Positions 54,716 to 63,981 of a stretch of DNA of 64,000 nt are shown in pieces. Numbering within the stretch: position 1 is the stretch's first letter; every line of letters starts with the position of its first letter. A program made the position numbers and the translations under genes. The notes under the pieces are model-generated. The model had not been told where the DNA came from. It ran no database searches and saw only the letters and a list, made by a program, of their open reading frames with translations. Source of the stretch: Gracilimonas sp. (GTDB taxonomy: Bacteria; Bacteroidota; Rhodothermia; Balneolales; Balneolaceae); assembly GCA_022450045.1 (NCBI GenBank), contig JAKURD010000015.1, positions 1 through 64,000 on the forward strand, read 5' to 3'.

Positions 54716-55786
54716 TTGCAAAATTCTGATTTTTCTTTTCATCTGTTAAAATGGTATCAAGATCATAAAAGACAAATGCCCTGGCGGGGTGAACCCGACC
54801 CGTACAAGATCTGGATCTCAGAGATCATGCTTCAGCAAACACGGGTTGATCAAGCAACTCCTTATTTCAGAAATTTTATTTCTCTTTTTCCTACTGTTTA
54901 TGATCTGGCCAATGCTGATCAACAGGAGGTATTGAAAGCTTGGGAAGGCCTCGGGTATTACAGCAGAGCACGCAATTTACACGCAGCTGCTAAGATGGTA
55001 GTTCAGGAATATGATGAAAAACTGCCGGAATCCTACGATGAGATCATTAAACTGAAAGGCGTGGGGCCTTACACAGCCGCTGCTGTAACCAGTATCGCCT
55101 TCAACAAACCCAATGCAGTTGTTGACGGAAATGTAATACGTGTACTTACCCGCTATTTTGGCATTGAGGACGACACCCGAAGCACCAAAACCCTCAACAA
55201 AGTTCAGGAATTTGCCAGTACACTTATTGACGAACATCAGCCCGGCGATTTTAATCAGGCATTGATGGAGCTTGGTTCTGAAGTATGCACACCAGCAAAT
55301 CCTGATTGTACAAATTGTCCTGTTCAGGGCGGATGTATAGCTTCTAAAATAGCGAAAACAGATGTTATTCCGTATAAATCACCCGCCAAGAAAAAACCTC
55401 ACCATACCATCGGGGTTGGAATCATAGAACGCAAAGACGGAAAGTTGTTAATTGCCCTGAGGCCGGAAAATGCCATGTTGGGCGGACTTTGGGAATTCCC
55501 AGGTGGAAAACAGAAAGAAGATGAGCCTATTCAAAAAACGGTGGAGCGTGAGCTCAAAGAAGAACTCGGAGTTGAGGTAAAAGCTTACAAAGAACTGATG
55601 AGTTTAAAACATACCTATTCTCACTTTTCTATTACTATGCACGCATGGTTTTGTACGCTTATAACGGGAACGCCGAAGCCTAAAGAAAGTCAGGAAGTCC
55701 GGTGGGTAACACGGGAAGAACTGGAGCAATATCCCTTCCCAAGAGCCAACAAAGTGCTTACTGAAAAGCTTATAAAAGAATCCTGA
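54716..55786 (+). CDS. mutY: A/G-specific adenine glycosylase MutY with an intact Nudix box
   Basis: 356 residues from a TTG start; an in-frame stop 12 bp upstream excludes longer forms, and the next ATG would cut into the fold. Catalytic glutamate E36 in SEIMLQQTRV, helix-hairpin-helix LKGVGPYTAAAV, catalytic D137 in VVDGNVIRVL, and Fe-S cysteines C191, C198, C201 and C207. The C-terminal MutT-like domain carries a full Nudix consensus (264-286, GX5EX7REUXEEXGU) and a YSH element at 301-303 like the 8-oxoG-sensing FSH loop. It removes adenine paired with 8-oxoguanine. Its stop abuts the convergent methyltransferase. Confidence 0.93.
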   Translation: MQNSDFSFHLLKWYQDHKRQMPWRGEPDPYKIWISEIMLQQTRVDQATPYFRNFISLFPTVYDLANADQQEVLKAWEGLGYYSRARNLHAAAKMVVQEYDEKLPESYDEIIKLKGVGPYTAAAVTSIAFNKPNAVVDGNVIRVLTRYFGIEDDTRSTKTLNKVQEFASTLIDEHQPGDFNQALMELGSEVCTPANPDCTNCPVQGGCIASKIAKTDVIPYKSPAKKKPHHTIGVGIIERKDGKLLIALRPENAMLGGLWEFPGGKQKEDEPIQKTVERELKEELGVEVKAYKELMSLKHTYSHFSITMHAWFCTLITGTPKPKESQEVRWVTREELEQYPFPRANKVLTEKLIKES

Positions 55787-56398
55787 TCATTTTATAGCAA
55801 CTCCACATACGTGTGGGATGATCGGCACAAATACCGTTCTGCTCTCAAATTCTTGCATTTCAACTTTGCTAAAATGTGCATTCTGTATCACTTTTCCGGT
55901 GTCTCGGCTAACATGGCAGCCGTCAAAAACCCACTTCCAGGGCCTTTCTACTATATGTTGAACTTTGCAGATCCAGGTGTCTCTCTCGGCTTTCACATGT
56001 TCCAGGAAAGCAAATTTTCCCTCTTCTTTCAGCACTCTTCTGATCTCGGAAATCACTTTTACCGGGTTTTCTGCTGAACATAAAACCAGGCTTCCAAATA
56101 CCATGTCCACCGATTCCTCTTTTAGATTCATAGTCCCGGCTCCGTAATTATGGATCTCCACCTCTATTCCATAATACCTTGCTCTTCTGTTAAGCAACTC
56201 ATTGAATGATCTCTTTGGCTCTATCACAATTACTTTTGTGCCCGGCCTTAGATATCTGAAATTGGCACCGTAACCCGCCCCAATTTCAACCACAGTATCA
56301 GGATGGTCTTTTAGCAACTTTCGCTTTCGGTCACCGTATCGGGCGTGCATATATCTATCTACCAATAAAAAGAACCATTCGTTGATTTTTTGAATCAA
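55787..56398 (-). CDS. Class I SAM-dependent methyltransferase (METTL7/phospholipid-methyltransferase-like)
   Basis: 203 residues. Motif I is VVEIGAGYGANF, acidic motif VIVIEPKR, and the segment HVKAERDTW to FDGCHVSRDTG is typical of the METTL7-like group. The start is a TTG at 56398; the ATG at 56350 would remove the N-terminal helix these proteins share. The substrate is unknown: a phospholipid headgroup or a thiol are options. It converges with mutY. Confidence 0.75.
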   Translation of the reverse strand: MIQKINEWFFLLVDRYMHARYGDRKRKLLKDHPDTVVEIGAGYGANFRYLRPGTKVIVIEPKRSFNELLNRRARYYGIEVEIHNYGAGTMNLKEESVDMVFGSLVLCSAENPVKVISEIRRVLKEEGKFAFLEHVKAERDTWICKVQHIVERPWKWVFDGCHVSRDTGKVIQNAHFSKVEMQEFESRTVFVPIIPHVCGVAIK

Positions 56399-56502
56399 TT
56401 TGTCTGAGTTTTGTTTGTATGTTTGAGCACTTACCGGATAACCCCTTCATGTTATTGTCGATTACGTAAAAACTCTAATCTCAACAAACTTAGCTTATTT
56501 CA

Positions 56503-57351
56503 TTGACCCGTAAAAGAAAAAGGTATAAAACCATTTCTAAGAAAAAACTTCTGAAACTGAAATCCTTTCTGGATGATCTGGTAGTTAACATCGAACAGCC
56601 TGATTACATCAATGATGACCCGGTACAATTCATGCATGCTTTTGAGGATAAAAATGATAAAGAGTTAGCAGGCTTTTTTGCCGCAACCATGGCCTGGGGC
56701 AGGCGGGATATCGTAAATGCGAAAGTTGAAGATCTGCTTCAGCGTATGGATTATAAGCCATATGAGTTTATTCAGAATTATTCTGATAGTGATGCCCACG
56801 TTTTTGAAGGGTTTAAACACCGGACTTTTAAACCCATAGACGTGCACTGGCTGACAAAAACACTTCAATCTATCTTGTTGAAATTTCGAACCTTTGAAAG
56901 ATTTTGGGATTTTTGTGCCGAACAAGCTAAAGTTCAAAAAAGGGAATTGATCGCAGTCTTTCACGATCAATTCTTTACTCTACATCCCGAGATACCACAG
57001 CGAGTACGGAAACATGTTTCCAATCCCGAAAAGAACAGCTCCGCTAAGCGCTTATATATGTATTTGAGGTGGGTCATTCGAAAGAACAGCCCTGTCGATC
57101 CGGGTACTATGAGTTTTATAAGTCCTTCTGAATTAAAAATTCCTTTAGATGTTCATGTAGCCCGCCAAGCACGTAAGCTGGGGCTTCTGTCTCGAAAACA
57201 AAATGATTGGAAAGCGGTACTTGAACTAACGAAGAAAATGAAAATTCTGGATCCTGAAGATCCTGCAAAATATGACTATGCCCTTTTTGGCATTGGTGTA
57301 TTAAGATCAGGCATACCTGATGAGCTGATAATAAATAAGCGGGTTGAGTAA
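56503..57351 (+). CDS. TIGR02757-family protein
   Basis: 282 residues, best start TTG at 56503. It matches a family conserved in Bacteroidota and relatives: LKSFLDDLVVNIEQPDYIND, then AGFFAATMAWGRRDIVNAKV, RLYMYLRWVIRKNSPVDPG, and SELKIPLDVHVARQARKLGL, ending YDYALFGIGVLRSG. The latter part resembles a helix-hairpin-helix DNA glycosylase-like fold, but no function has been shown. It stands 99 bp upstream of rpsU on the same strand. Confidence 0.85.
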   Translation: MTRKRKRYKTISKKKLLKLKSFLDDLVVNIEQPDYINDDPVQFMHAFEDKNDKELAGFFAATMAWGRRDIVNAKVEDLLQRMDYKPYEFIQNYSDSDAHVFEGFKHRTFKPIDVHWLTKTLQSILLKFRTFERFWDFCAEQAKVQKRELIAVFHDQFFTLHPEIPQRVRKHVSNPEKNSSAKRLYMYLRWVIRKNSPVDPGTMSFISPSELKIPLDVHVARQARKLGLLSRKQNDWKAVLELTKKMKILDPEDPAKYDYALFGIGVLRSGIPDELIINKRVE

Positions 57352-57450
57352 CAATTTCAATATTCTGCTTATTTTAAAACAGCGAAAGAGTTTGTATATT
57401 AGGCATTCCCGATTATGGGGCAAAAATTAAAAGAAAGGATGTGATACTTC

Positions 57451-57645
57451 ATGTTAGGAGTCGAAGTAAAAGACAACGAAAGTGTTGATCGCGCAATAAA
57501 TCGCTTTAAGAAACTGGTATCCCGGTCACGTGTTCTCAACGAATACAAAGATCGACAGCAGTACACGAAGCCTTCATTTGAGCGACGTGAAGCTTTGAAA
57601 AAAGCCAAGCGAGAACAGAGACGTCGCAATCGCGACAACTTCTAA
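57451..57645 (+). CDS. rpsU: Small ribosomal subunit protein S21
   Basis: 64 residues, very basic. LGVEVKDNESVDRAINRFKK and the C-terminal RREALKKAKREQRRRNRDNF are characteristic of S21. AAAGGATG lies upstream of the ATG. It binds the 30S platform and helps mRNA base-pair with the anti-Shine-Dalgarno. Confidence 0.95.
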   Translation: MLGVEVKDNESVDRAINRFKKLVSRSRVLNEYKDRQQYTKPSFERREALKKAKREQRRRNRDNF

Positions 57646-57664
57646 GCGAAGTGTAACGAATTCG

Positions 57665-57696
57665 AGCCCTCCGGTTTTACCTGAGGGCTTTTTTTA
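57665..57696 (+). terminator. Rho-independent terminator of rpsU, inside the radA 3' end
   Basis: AGCCCTC (57665-57671) pairs with GAGGGCT (57683-57689), followed by seven T. It stops plus-strand transcripts from rpsU. The last 7 radA codons (AIKKALR and stop, from 57677) lie within it, so the radA coding end doubles as terminator sequence. Confidence 0.8.
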
Positions 57697-59014
57697 TGGC
57701 CTCATGTAAATACCTGATCCCATTCTTTTGTTTGGAGCCGGGCATTACCAGGTCTTTATAGCCTAATTTTTTTGCCTCTTTTTCACGCTGTTCCAAATGA
57801 GGAACCGTCCGTATTTCTCCTCCAAGCCCAACCTCTCCAATAAATGCCATGTGTGAAGCGATAGGCTCATCCATTAAACTTGATACGAGTGCACAGCAAA
57901 CTCCCAGGTCCCCGGCGGGATCATTTAGCTTAAATCCACCCGCAATATTCAGGTAAACATCATGATTGGAAAAATTCTTACCTACTCTTTTTTCCAACAC
58001 TGCCAACAGCAGTGCCAGCCTGTTTCTGTCAAAACCGTTAGCGGTTCGCTGTGGCGATCCATAAGATGAGGGGGTTACAAGCGCCTGCACCTCTATCAAA
58101 AGCGGGCGTGTTCCTTCCATCGTGCATACAACGGCATTCCCGCTTATTCCTGTAGTTTTATCTGAAATAAAAAGTTCAGAAGGATTGGAAACCTCGATCA
58201 ACCCATCCGATTTCATTTCAAATACTCCAACCTCCTGGGCCGCTCCAAATCGATTTTTGAGACTCCTAAGTAAACGATAAGTGTACTGCTTGTCTCCTTC
58301 AAACTGAAGAACTGTATCTACCATGTGCTCTAAAACTCGCGGTCCGGCGATATCTCCTTCCTTGGTCACATGCCCGATCACAAGTGTGGTAATATTTTTT
58401 TTCTTTGCAAGTTGCTGAAATAATGCCGCGCATTCTTTTACCTGCTGAATACTTCCCGGCATACTCGAGAGCTCTGTCCTGTACACGGTTTGAATGGAAT
58501 CTACAATGAGCAGGTCGGGCTGCATTTTCTGAGCTTCAGCAATGATGTTATCCACCTGGGTTTCATTGTATATCAACAATTTGTTCGATTCTACGCCAAG
58601 CCTGGCTGCGCGTTGTTTGATCTGTCCGGCCGATTCTTCCCCGGCACAATACAGTATGGTTAATTCAGGATTTGCCTTAGCTATTTGCAGCGTAAGGGTG
58701 CTTTTTCCAACTCCGGGCTCTCCTCCTATCAAAACATAAGAACCCGGTAAAAACCCTCCACCTAATACCCGGTCAAGTTCCGAGATATTACTTCTAAATC
58801 TTGATTTCTCTGAAGTTTCTACATCCTCGAGTTTCTGAGGTGCTGCCGTTGATTCCAATCCCTCTACTTTCGCTTTATGGGATGATGAGGATTTTTTAGA
58901 GACCGTTTTTTCAGAAAAAGTATTCCACTCTCCACATGAAGGACAGGATCCATTCCATTTTGGTGAAACATATCCGCAATTAGAACACTCAAATTGAGTT
59001 TTCACTTTTGCCAT
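57677..59014 (-). CDS. radA: DNA repair protein RadA
   Basis: 445 residues. A C4 zinc finger (FECSNCGYVSPKWNGSCPSC), a RecA-like ATPase with Walker A GGEPGVGKST, the RadA-specific KNRFG motif (SLKNRFGAAQEVGVFEM), and a Lon-like C-terminal domain. It drives branch migration in homologous recombination. The start codon lies 1 bp after the stop of the upstream flippase-like gene. Confidence 0.95.
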   Translation of the reverse strand: MAKVKTQFECSNCGYVSPKWNGSCPSCGEWNTFSEKTVSKKSSSSHKAKVEGLESTAAPQKLEDVETSEKSRFRSNISELDRVLGGGFLPGSYVLIGGEPGVGKSTLTLQIAKANPELTILYCAGEESAGQIKQRAARLGVESNKLLIYNETQVDNIIAEAQKMQPDLLIVDSIQTVYRTELSSMPGSIQQVKECAALFQQLAKKKNITTLVIGHVTKEGDIAGPRVLEHMVDTVLQFEGDKQYTYRLLRSLKNRFGAAQEVGVFEMKSDGLIEVSNPSELFISDKTTGISGNAVVCTMEGTRPLLIEVQALVTPSSYGSPQRTANGFDRNRLALLLAVLEKRVGKNFSNHDVYLNIAGGFKLNDPAGDLGVCCALVSSLMDEPIASHMAFIGEVGLGGEIRTVPHLEQREKEAKKLGYKDLVMPGSKQKNGIRYLHEAIKKALR

Positions 59015-59015
59015 A

Positions 59016-60059
59016 TCAATCCTGCTGGGTTACTTCTACAACTTTCTGATTGATGTACCAGGTAGTGGCCATAATTCCCAATCCCACACTGATGTAATAA
59101 CTGATGATCCTCCATAAAAATACGGCAAGGCCGATAAATCCTTCACGGGAAATTAGCGGGCCTTGAAATAATACAAACAACCCTTCCACACCACCGCTTC
59201 CACCCGGAGTAGGCACAACCAGAAAAGCGAGGTTCATGGCAAGGCTTCGTAATACGGATAACACTTCCGGTGCAGGAAGTAAACTGAGTACTACGATCGT
59301 AGGTAAAGCGATTCTCATAATCCATGACATTGTCGATAGAAAAAAAGCTTTCATTAGAAAGCTGAATGGTTTTTTCCTCAGTTGATGTGCATATTGCTCG
59401 AGGTTTTCAGCTTCAATTTCGATCTTATCACTCATTTTTCTGAGCACAGGAAGTTTGAATACTACTTTAACTACTTTTTTTATGGCAGCCGGATTTCTAA
59501 GAACACCATAAGCAAGAACACTGGCATAACTGAGAAGTCCCACATAGAGCAACCCCATCGAAACATCTCCTACCAAGCCAACTTCAGCCGGCACCACTTC
59601 ATAAAATATTCCGGCAAACAAAAGAATTGGAATGGCCATGGCAAACCAAAGCTGATCAAGTAACACTCCATATAATATAATAGCTCCAGCGTCTCCTAAT
59701 TTAAGACCTTCCTTGGTCATGGCATAAGTTGCCATAGGAGCTCCGCCAATAGTAGATGGGGTTACAGCGGAAGTGAAATCCCAAGCCAATACAACTCGGA
59801 CTGAAGCGAACCAGTTCAGCTTCTTCTCCGATAGAAACCGGATCTTGGCAGCTGCAAACCAAACTCTTAGTAATGAAACCACTATGGCAATCACCAGTCC
59901 CGGTAGCCTTTTAGGTGCAAGGTGCTCCAATACGCCCGGCGTGTAGGTCCAGTAGATCACTCCTGCCATAGTCGCTAAACTCAAGGTAATAGAGATGATC
60001 AAGTATTTCCTGGATAGCAGGGATTGTGGCTGCTTAATATGTTTTGTTTCGCTACTCAA
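59016..60059 (-). CDS. Flippase-like/lysylphosphatidylglycerol synthase transmembrane-family protein
   Basis: 347 residues from a TTG start (AGGATA upstream), seven or eight membrane helices. Motifs: AWDFTSAVTPSTIGGAPMAT and NLAFLVVPTPGGSGGVEGLF, diagnostic of the UPF0104/LPG synthase TM family. The cytosolic synthase domain of MprF is absent, so it is a stand-alone flippase-like protein. Substrate unknown. It is directly coupled to radA (TGA, one base, ATG). Confidence 0.85.
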   Translation of the reverse strand: MSSETKHIKQPQSLLSRKYLIISITLSLATMAGVIYWTYTPGVLEHLAPKRLPGLVIAIVVSLLRVWFAAAKIRFLSEKKLNWFASVRVVLAWDFTSAVTPSTIGGAPMATYAMTKEGLKLGDAGAIILYGVLLDQLWFAMAIPILLFAGIFYEVVPAEVGLVGDVSMGLLYVGLLSYASVLAYGVLRNPAAIKKVVKVVFKLPVLRKMSDKIEIEAENLEQYAHQLRKKPFSFLMKAFFLSTMSWIMRIALPTIVVLSLLPAPEVLSVLRSLAMNLAFLVVPTPGGSGGVEGLFVLFQGPLISREGFIGLAVFLWRIISYYISVGLGIMATTWYINQKVVEVTQQD

Positions 60060-60090
60060 ATAATATCCTGAATCAGAATGGCTTAGATAA

Positions 60091-60126
60091 AAAAAGCCTT
60101 ACAGGCCATTTCCTGCAAGGCTTAAT
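60091..60126 (-). terminator. Rho-independent terminator of the aldolase gene
   Basis: AAGCCTTACAGG (60094-60105) pairs with CCTGCAAGGCTT (60112-60123) with one mismatch; on the minus strand the stem is followed by seven T. It lies 15 bp past the aldolase stop. Confidence 0.75.
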
Positions 60127-60140
60127 GTGTTTTCTGCTCG

Positions 60141-61217
60141 TTATGCAAGTGTGATCTTATCATTGAGGTAAACGTCCTGAATCATATTCAGAAGTTTAAC
60201 CCCTTCCTTAAGTGGTCTTTGAAATGCTTTCCGCCCACTTATAAGCCCCATTCCACCGGCACGCTTGTTGATGATAGCTGTTTTAACCGCATCGGCAAAA
60301 TCATTGGTACCGGAAGCACCACCTGAGTTGATCAAACCGGCGCGTCCCATAAAACAATTAGCAACCTGATATCGAGTCAGGTCAATCGGATGATCTGAAC
60401 TAAGTTCAGAATAAATTCGCTCATCCAGTTTTCCGTAACTTGAATCACCGGAATTCAATGCTTTATAACCGCCGTTATTTGTGGGCTGCTTCTGCTTGAT
60501 GATGTCTGCACCAAGAGTAGTACCAATATGATTCGCTTGTCCGGTAAGGTCAGCTGAAGCATGATAATCAACACCATCAACTTTAAATGCACTGTTTCGT
60601 GTATAACACCAAAGGATAGTTGCCATACCAAGTTCGTGAGCATAAGCAAAAGCTTGGGCTACTTCCTGAATTTGTCGGTTAGATTCTTCAGAGCCGAAAT
60701 AGATAGTGGCCCCGACAGCGGCAGCTCCCATATCATAAGCCTGATCGATGGTGCCAAACATGATCTGATCATAATTGTTCGGATAAGTCAACAACTCATT
60801 GTGATTGATCTTTACTATGAAAGGAATTTTGTGAGCATATTTTCTGGATACAGAAGCAAGTGCACCAAATGTAGAGGCAACGGCATTACAGCCAGCTTCC
60901 ATCGCTAACTTCACAATGTTCTCTGGATCAAAATAATCCGGATTTTTTGCAAAAGAGGCTCCGGCTGAATGTTCAATTCCCTGGTCAACAGGCAGTATTG
61001 ACAGATACCCGGTTCCACCTAAACGCCCGTTATTTAATAATCTTTGAAGATTTTGAAGCACCCGGTTATTGCGATCAGAATGATACCAAACGTCATCTAC
61101 ATAACTTTTGCCCGGCTTAATCAGCCGATCTTTATTGATTGTTTTACATTTATGATCAAGAAGATCCGAAGCTTCATCCCCCAGAAGTTCTTCGATACTG
61201 TTTATTCCAAGTGACAT
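60141..61217 (-). CDS. fbaB: Class I fructose-bisphosphate aldolase (FbaB type)
   Basis: 358 residues. Of the archaeal-type DhnA/FbaB family: [20 protein letters not shown], then [31 protein letters not shown] and the C-terminal [16 protein letters not shown] phosphate-binding loop. It splits fructose 1,6-bisphosphate using a Schiff-base lysine; the exact lysine is not assigned here. The length is usual for the long FbaB form. It is unlinked to pgk. Confidence 0.9.
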   Translation of the reverse strand: MSLGINSIEELLGDEASDLLDHKCKTINKDRLIKPGKSYVDDVWYHSDRNNRVLQNLQRLLNNGRLGGTGYLSILPVDQGIEHSAGASFAKNPDYFDPENIVKLAMEAGCNAVASTFGALASVSRKYAHKIPFIVKINHNELLTYPNNYDQIMFGTIDQAYDMGAAAVGATIYFGSEESNRQIQEVAQAFAYAHELGMATILWCYTRNSAFKVDGVDYHASADLTGQANHIGTTLGADIIKQKQPTNNGGYKALNSGDSSYGKLDERIYSELSSDHPIDLTRYQVANCFMGRAGLINSGGASGTNDFADAVKTAIINKRAGGMGLISGRKAFQRPLKEGVKLLNMIQDVYLNDKITLA

Positions 61218-61341
61218 AATTAATTTTTCCCTTTTTAAATTTGTTTTTATGAGTGAGTAAGTGGGCAGAAAATATAAGCCTAAATGAGGGAAATGGCTAA
61301 AGAGAAGTTTTAGGAAAAATGAGAAAAGAATAATTCGTTAC

Positions 61342-62253
61342 TCAGGAATTGAGCTTTTGAAGCTGATATTGCTTTGGAGTTATACCGGTGTAATCTTTGA
61401 ATAGCTTTATAAAGTGACTCAGGCTTGAGAATCCTAGCTTGTAGCTTACATCCGTCACATTGTTATCAGACTGTAATAGTAATTGCGAAGCTCTTTTGAT
61501 TCGTTCTTTGTTAATATACTCTATGGGACTCATGCCAAATTCATTCTTAAAGTACCGGTAAAAGGAGGCTTTACTCATGCAAGCCACATCCGATATCTTT
61601 TGCACAGAAATACTTTGGTTTAGGTTATTCTGGATGAAATCAATGGCAGCAGCAAGACCATTTTTTGTGATATGATTGCGGTAGTTTTTTAGGAATAAAT
61701 TCCTTGATTCCGTTTGAAGCATATGCACTATCAGCTCCGAGATATTCAAATCTACGAGCAGATCGCGCTGCTTGTGCTCTTCCGTAAAAATATGAAACAT
61801 CTTTCGGATTAAGAGATTCACTGATTCCGTATTTGAGAAATGAACCGAGCTTTTAGCATCATATTCCCATTCACCGGAAACCGAGCTGCGAGGCAGTGTT
61901 TCATTCATTTTAGCCACGATATCATTCACACGAGTTAATGGAAATTCAACTGTAATACACTTAGTTGGCTCATCCATTTTGGCTTCAGGAAAATCAATAT
62001 AAATAGTTTGATTGGGTGGGAGCACCAATGATTCACTGGGTAGGAAATCGAAAGGTTTCTCTTCATCGGAATGAATGATCTTTTTACCCGAAATCATTCC
62101 GCAATACATAGGGCTTGTTGCATGTAGTTCCACACGGTTCGCTTCTTGATATGTATCGTAAACTGAAAATACGGCCCCTTCACCTGCATAACTTGTTCTG
62201 TTCTCGACCAATTTTTGTGGCTCGGGATAATTAGAAGCGGTTCCAATACTCAT
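61342..62253 (-). CDS. AraC-family transcriptional regulator
   Basis: 303 residues from the ATG at 62253; a TTG at 62280 would add nine residues. The N-terminal half is cupin-like (VELHATSPMYCGMISGKKII), the C-terminal HTH domain (about 205-303) has KISDVACMSKASFYRYFKNE and the AraC signature DVSYKLGFSSLSHFIKLFKD with YTGITPKQYQ. Divergent from the aldehyde dehydrogenase gene, it probably controls that gene. Confidence 0.9.
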   Translation of the reverse strand: MSIGTASNYPEPQKLVENRTSYAGEGAVFSVYDTYQEANRVELHATSPMYCGMISGKKIIHSDEEKPFDFLPSESLVLPPNQTIYIDFPEAKMDEPTKCITVEFPLTRVNDIVAKMNETLPRSSVSGEWEYDAKSSVHFSNTESVNLLIRKMFHIFTEEHKQRDLLVDLNISELIVHMLQTESRNLFLKNYRNHITKNGLAAAIDFIQNNLNQSISVQKISDVACMSKASFYRYFKNEFGMSPIEYINKERIKRASQLLLQSDNNVTDVSYKLGFSSLSHFIKLFKDYTGITPKQYQLQKLNS

Positions 62254-62363
62254 AGTTAATCGTTTGATTTTTTCCGACAAGCTACTTTAATCATTATATA
62301 TAAAGACCTTTTTAAAACCAAATTGAGAGGATTCCGGCACTTTTTGCGACTATAAGTCAAGAT

Positions 62364-62408
62364 TGAAAGCGCTTTTCTGTGTATTAATTAAATGAACACT
62401 TTAATTAA
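62364..62408. promoter_or_regulatory. Operator candidates in the araC-type/ALDH divergent region
   Basis: Two patterns lie upstream of the ALDH start: the palindrome AAAGCGCTTT (62366-62375, within TGAAAGCGCTTTTC) and two TTAATTAA blocks (62384-62391 and 62401-62408) 17 bp apart start to start. AraC regulators bind repeated sites spaced about two helical turns, so the TTAATTAA pair is a possible site; AT-richness makes chance plausible. Confidence 0.3.
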
Positions 62409-62411
62409 CTT

Positions 62412-63926
62412 ATGGAGTCCAACATGTTACACGAACGCCCATCTTTTAAAGATAAATACGACAACTTTATTGGAGGTAAATTTGTACCTCCGGTTGATGG
62501 TGAATATTTCGATAATATTTCGCCCGTTGACGGAAAACCGTTCACCAAAGTAGCCCGGTCTAACGAGAAGGATATTGAAAAAGCGTTAGATGCTGCCCAT
62601 AAAGCAGCACCTGATTGGGGCAGTTCATCGGCTGCGGAACGTGCTTCTGTATTATTGAAGGTTGCTGATTTTATTGAAGAAAACCTTGAATACCTGGCAC
62701 GGGTAGAAACCATCGAAAATGGCAAGCCGATTCGGGAAACCATGAATGCCGATCTTCCCCTTGTTGTGGATCACTATCGATATTTTGCCGCAGCCATTAG
62801 AACTCAGGAAGGCGGTATTTCTGAACATGATGCTCACACCGTCTCCATCAACCTTCCAGAGCCACTTGGCGTTGTAGGCCAGATTATCCCGTGGAATTTC
62901 CCATTATTGATGGCCGCCTGGAAAATTGCACCTGCTTTAGCTGCTGGTAATTGCACCGTGGTGAAACCGGCTGAACAAACACCCGCAAGTATCATGGTCA
63001 TGCTGGAATTAGTTGGTGATATTATCCCGGATGGCGTTTTAAATGTAGTTAATGGATTTGGAGTCGAAGCCGGTCAGCCTCTTGCCACCTCTGAGCGTAT
63101 TTCGAAGGTAGCTTTCACCGGAGAGACTACTACAGGACGGCTAATCATGCAATATGCCTCTGAAAACCTCATTCCGGTTACGCTGGAGCTTGGTGGTAAG
63201 AGCCCGAATGTATTCTTCGAGAGCATCATGGATGAAGATGATGACTATTTTGATAAGTGTTTAGAAGGCGCCGCTCTATTTGCATTGAATCAAGGAGAAG
63301 TATGTACGTGTCCATCCAGAATTCTTGTTCAGGAATCTATAGCTGATGCCTTTACTGAACGCGTAGTTGAACGCGTTAAAGCAATCAAAATGGGCCATCC
63401 TTTGGATGACGAAACCATGGTGGGAGCACAGGCTTCCAACGATCAATACGAAAAAATCCTTAACTACTTTGATGTAGGTAAAGAAGAAGGAGCTAAAATA
63501 TTGGTTGGCGGCGGAAAAGCGGATGTGGGAAGCAACGGTATTTCCAACGGATACTATATTCAGCCTACGATCTTTTCCGGAAACAACAATATGCGTGTTT
63601 TCCAGGAAGAAATTTTTGGGCCGGTAACTTCACTTACCACCTTTAAAGATTTTGATGAAGCCATCGAAATTGCCAACGATACACTATATGGATTAGGAGC
63701 TGGTGTTTGGACACGTGATGCGCATGAGCTTTATCAGGCACCGCGAGCTATTAAAGCGGGTCGTGTTTGGGTGAATTGCTATCACACCTACCCCGCTCAC
63801 GCTGCTTTCGGTGGCTATAAGAAGTCTGGCTTTGGCCGCGAAAATCATAAAATGATGCTCAGCCATTACCAACAAACCAAAAACATGCTGGTTTCTTACG
63901 ATAAGAAAGCTATGGGTTTCTTCTAA
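62412..63926 (+). CDS. NAD(P)-dependent aldehyde dehydrogenase (AldB/ExaC type)
   Basis: 504 residues. It has the [18 protein letters not shown] segment, catalytic base E259 in LELGGKSPN, and nucleophile C298 in [11 protein letters not shown], the form found in E. coli AldB and acetaldehyde dehydrogenase ExaC. It oxidises short aldehydes such as acetaldehyde to acids, consistent with a divergent AraC regulator. A terminator follows. Confidence 0.93.
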   Translation: MESNMLHERPSFKDKYDNFIGGKFVPPVDGEYFDNISPVDGKPFTKVARSNEKDIEKALDAAHKAAPDWGSSSAAERASVLLKVADFIEENLEYLARVETIENGKPIRETMNADLPLVVDHYRYFAAAIRTQEGGISEHDAHTVSINLPEPLGVVGQIIPWNFPLLMAAWKIAPALAAGNCTVVKPAEQTPASIMVMLELVGDIIPDGVLNVVNGFGVEAGQPLATSERISKVAFTGETTTGRLIMQYASENLIPVTLELGGKSPNVFFESIMDEDDDYFDKCLEGAALFALNQGEVCTCPSRILVQESIADAFTERVVERVKAIKMGHPLDDETMVGAQASNDQYEKILNYFDVGKEEGAKILVGGGKADVGSNGISNGYYIQPTIFSGNNNMRVFQEEIFGPVTSLTTFKDFDEAIEIANDTLYGLGAGVWTRDAHELYQAPRAIKAGRVWVNCYHTYPAHAAFGGYKKSGFGRENHKMMLSHYQQTKNMLVSYDKKAMGFF

Positions 63927-63950
63927 ACAGCAACGTGTATTCCTAAGTGG

Positions 63951-63981
63951 TCCTCTGCCATTCTAAAGGCAGGGGATTTTT
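63951..63981 (+). terminator. Rho-independent terminator of the aldehyde dehydrogenase gene
   Basis: CCTCTGCC (63952-63959) pairs with GGCAGGGG (63968-63975) with one G-T wobble, followed by ATTTTT. It lies 26 bp past the stop codon. Confidence 0.7.

Noticed and set aside
60141..61217. Possible link of aldolase, pgk and phosphoglucomutase as a glycolytic cluster
   Set aside because: They are 15-40 kb apart with unrelated genes and no shared promoter features.
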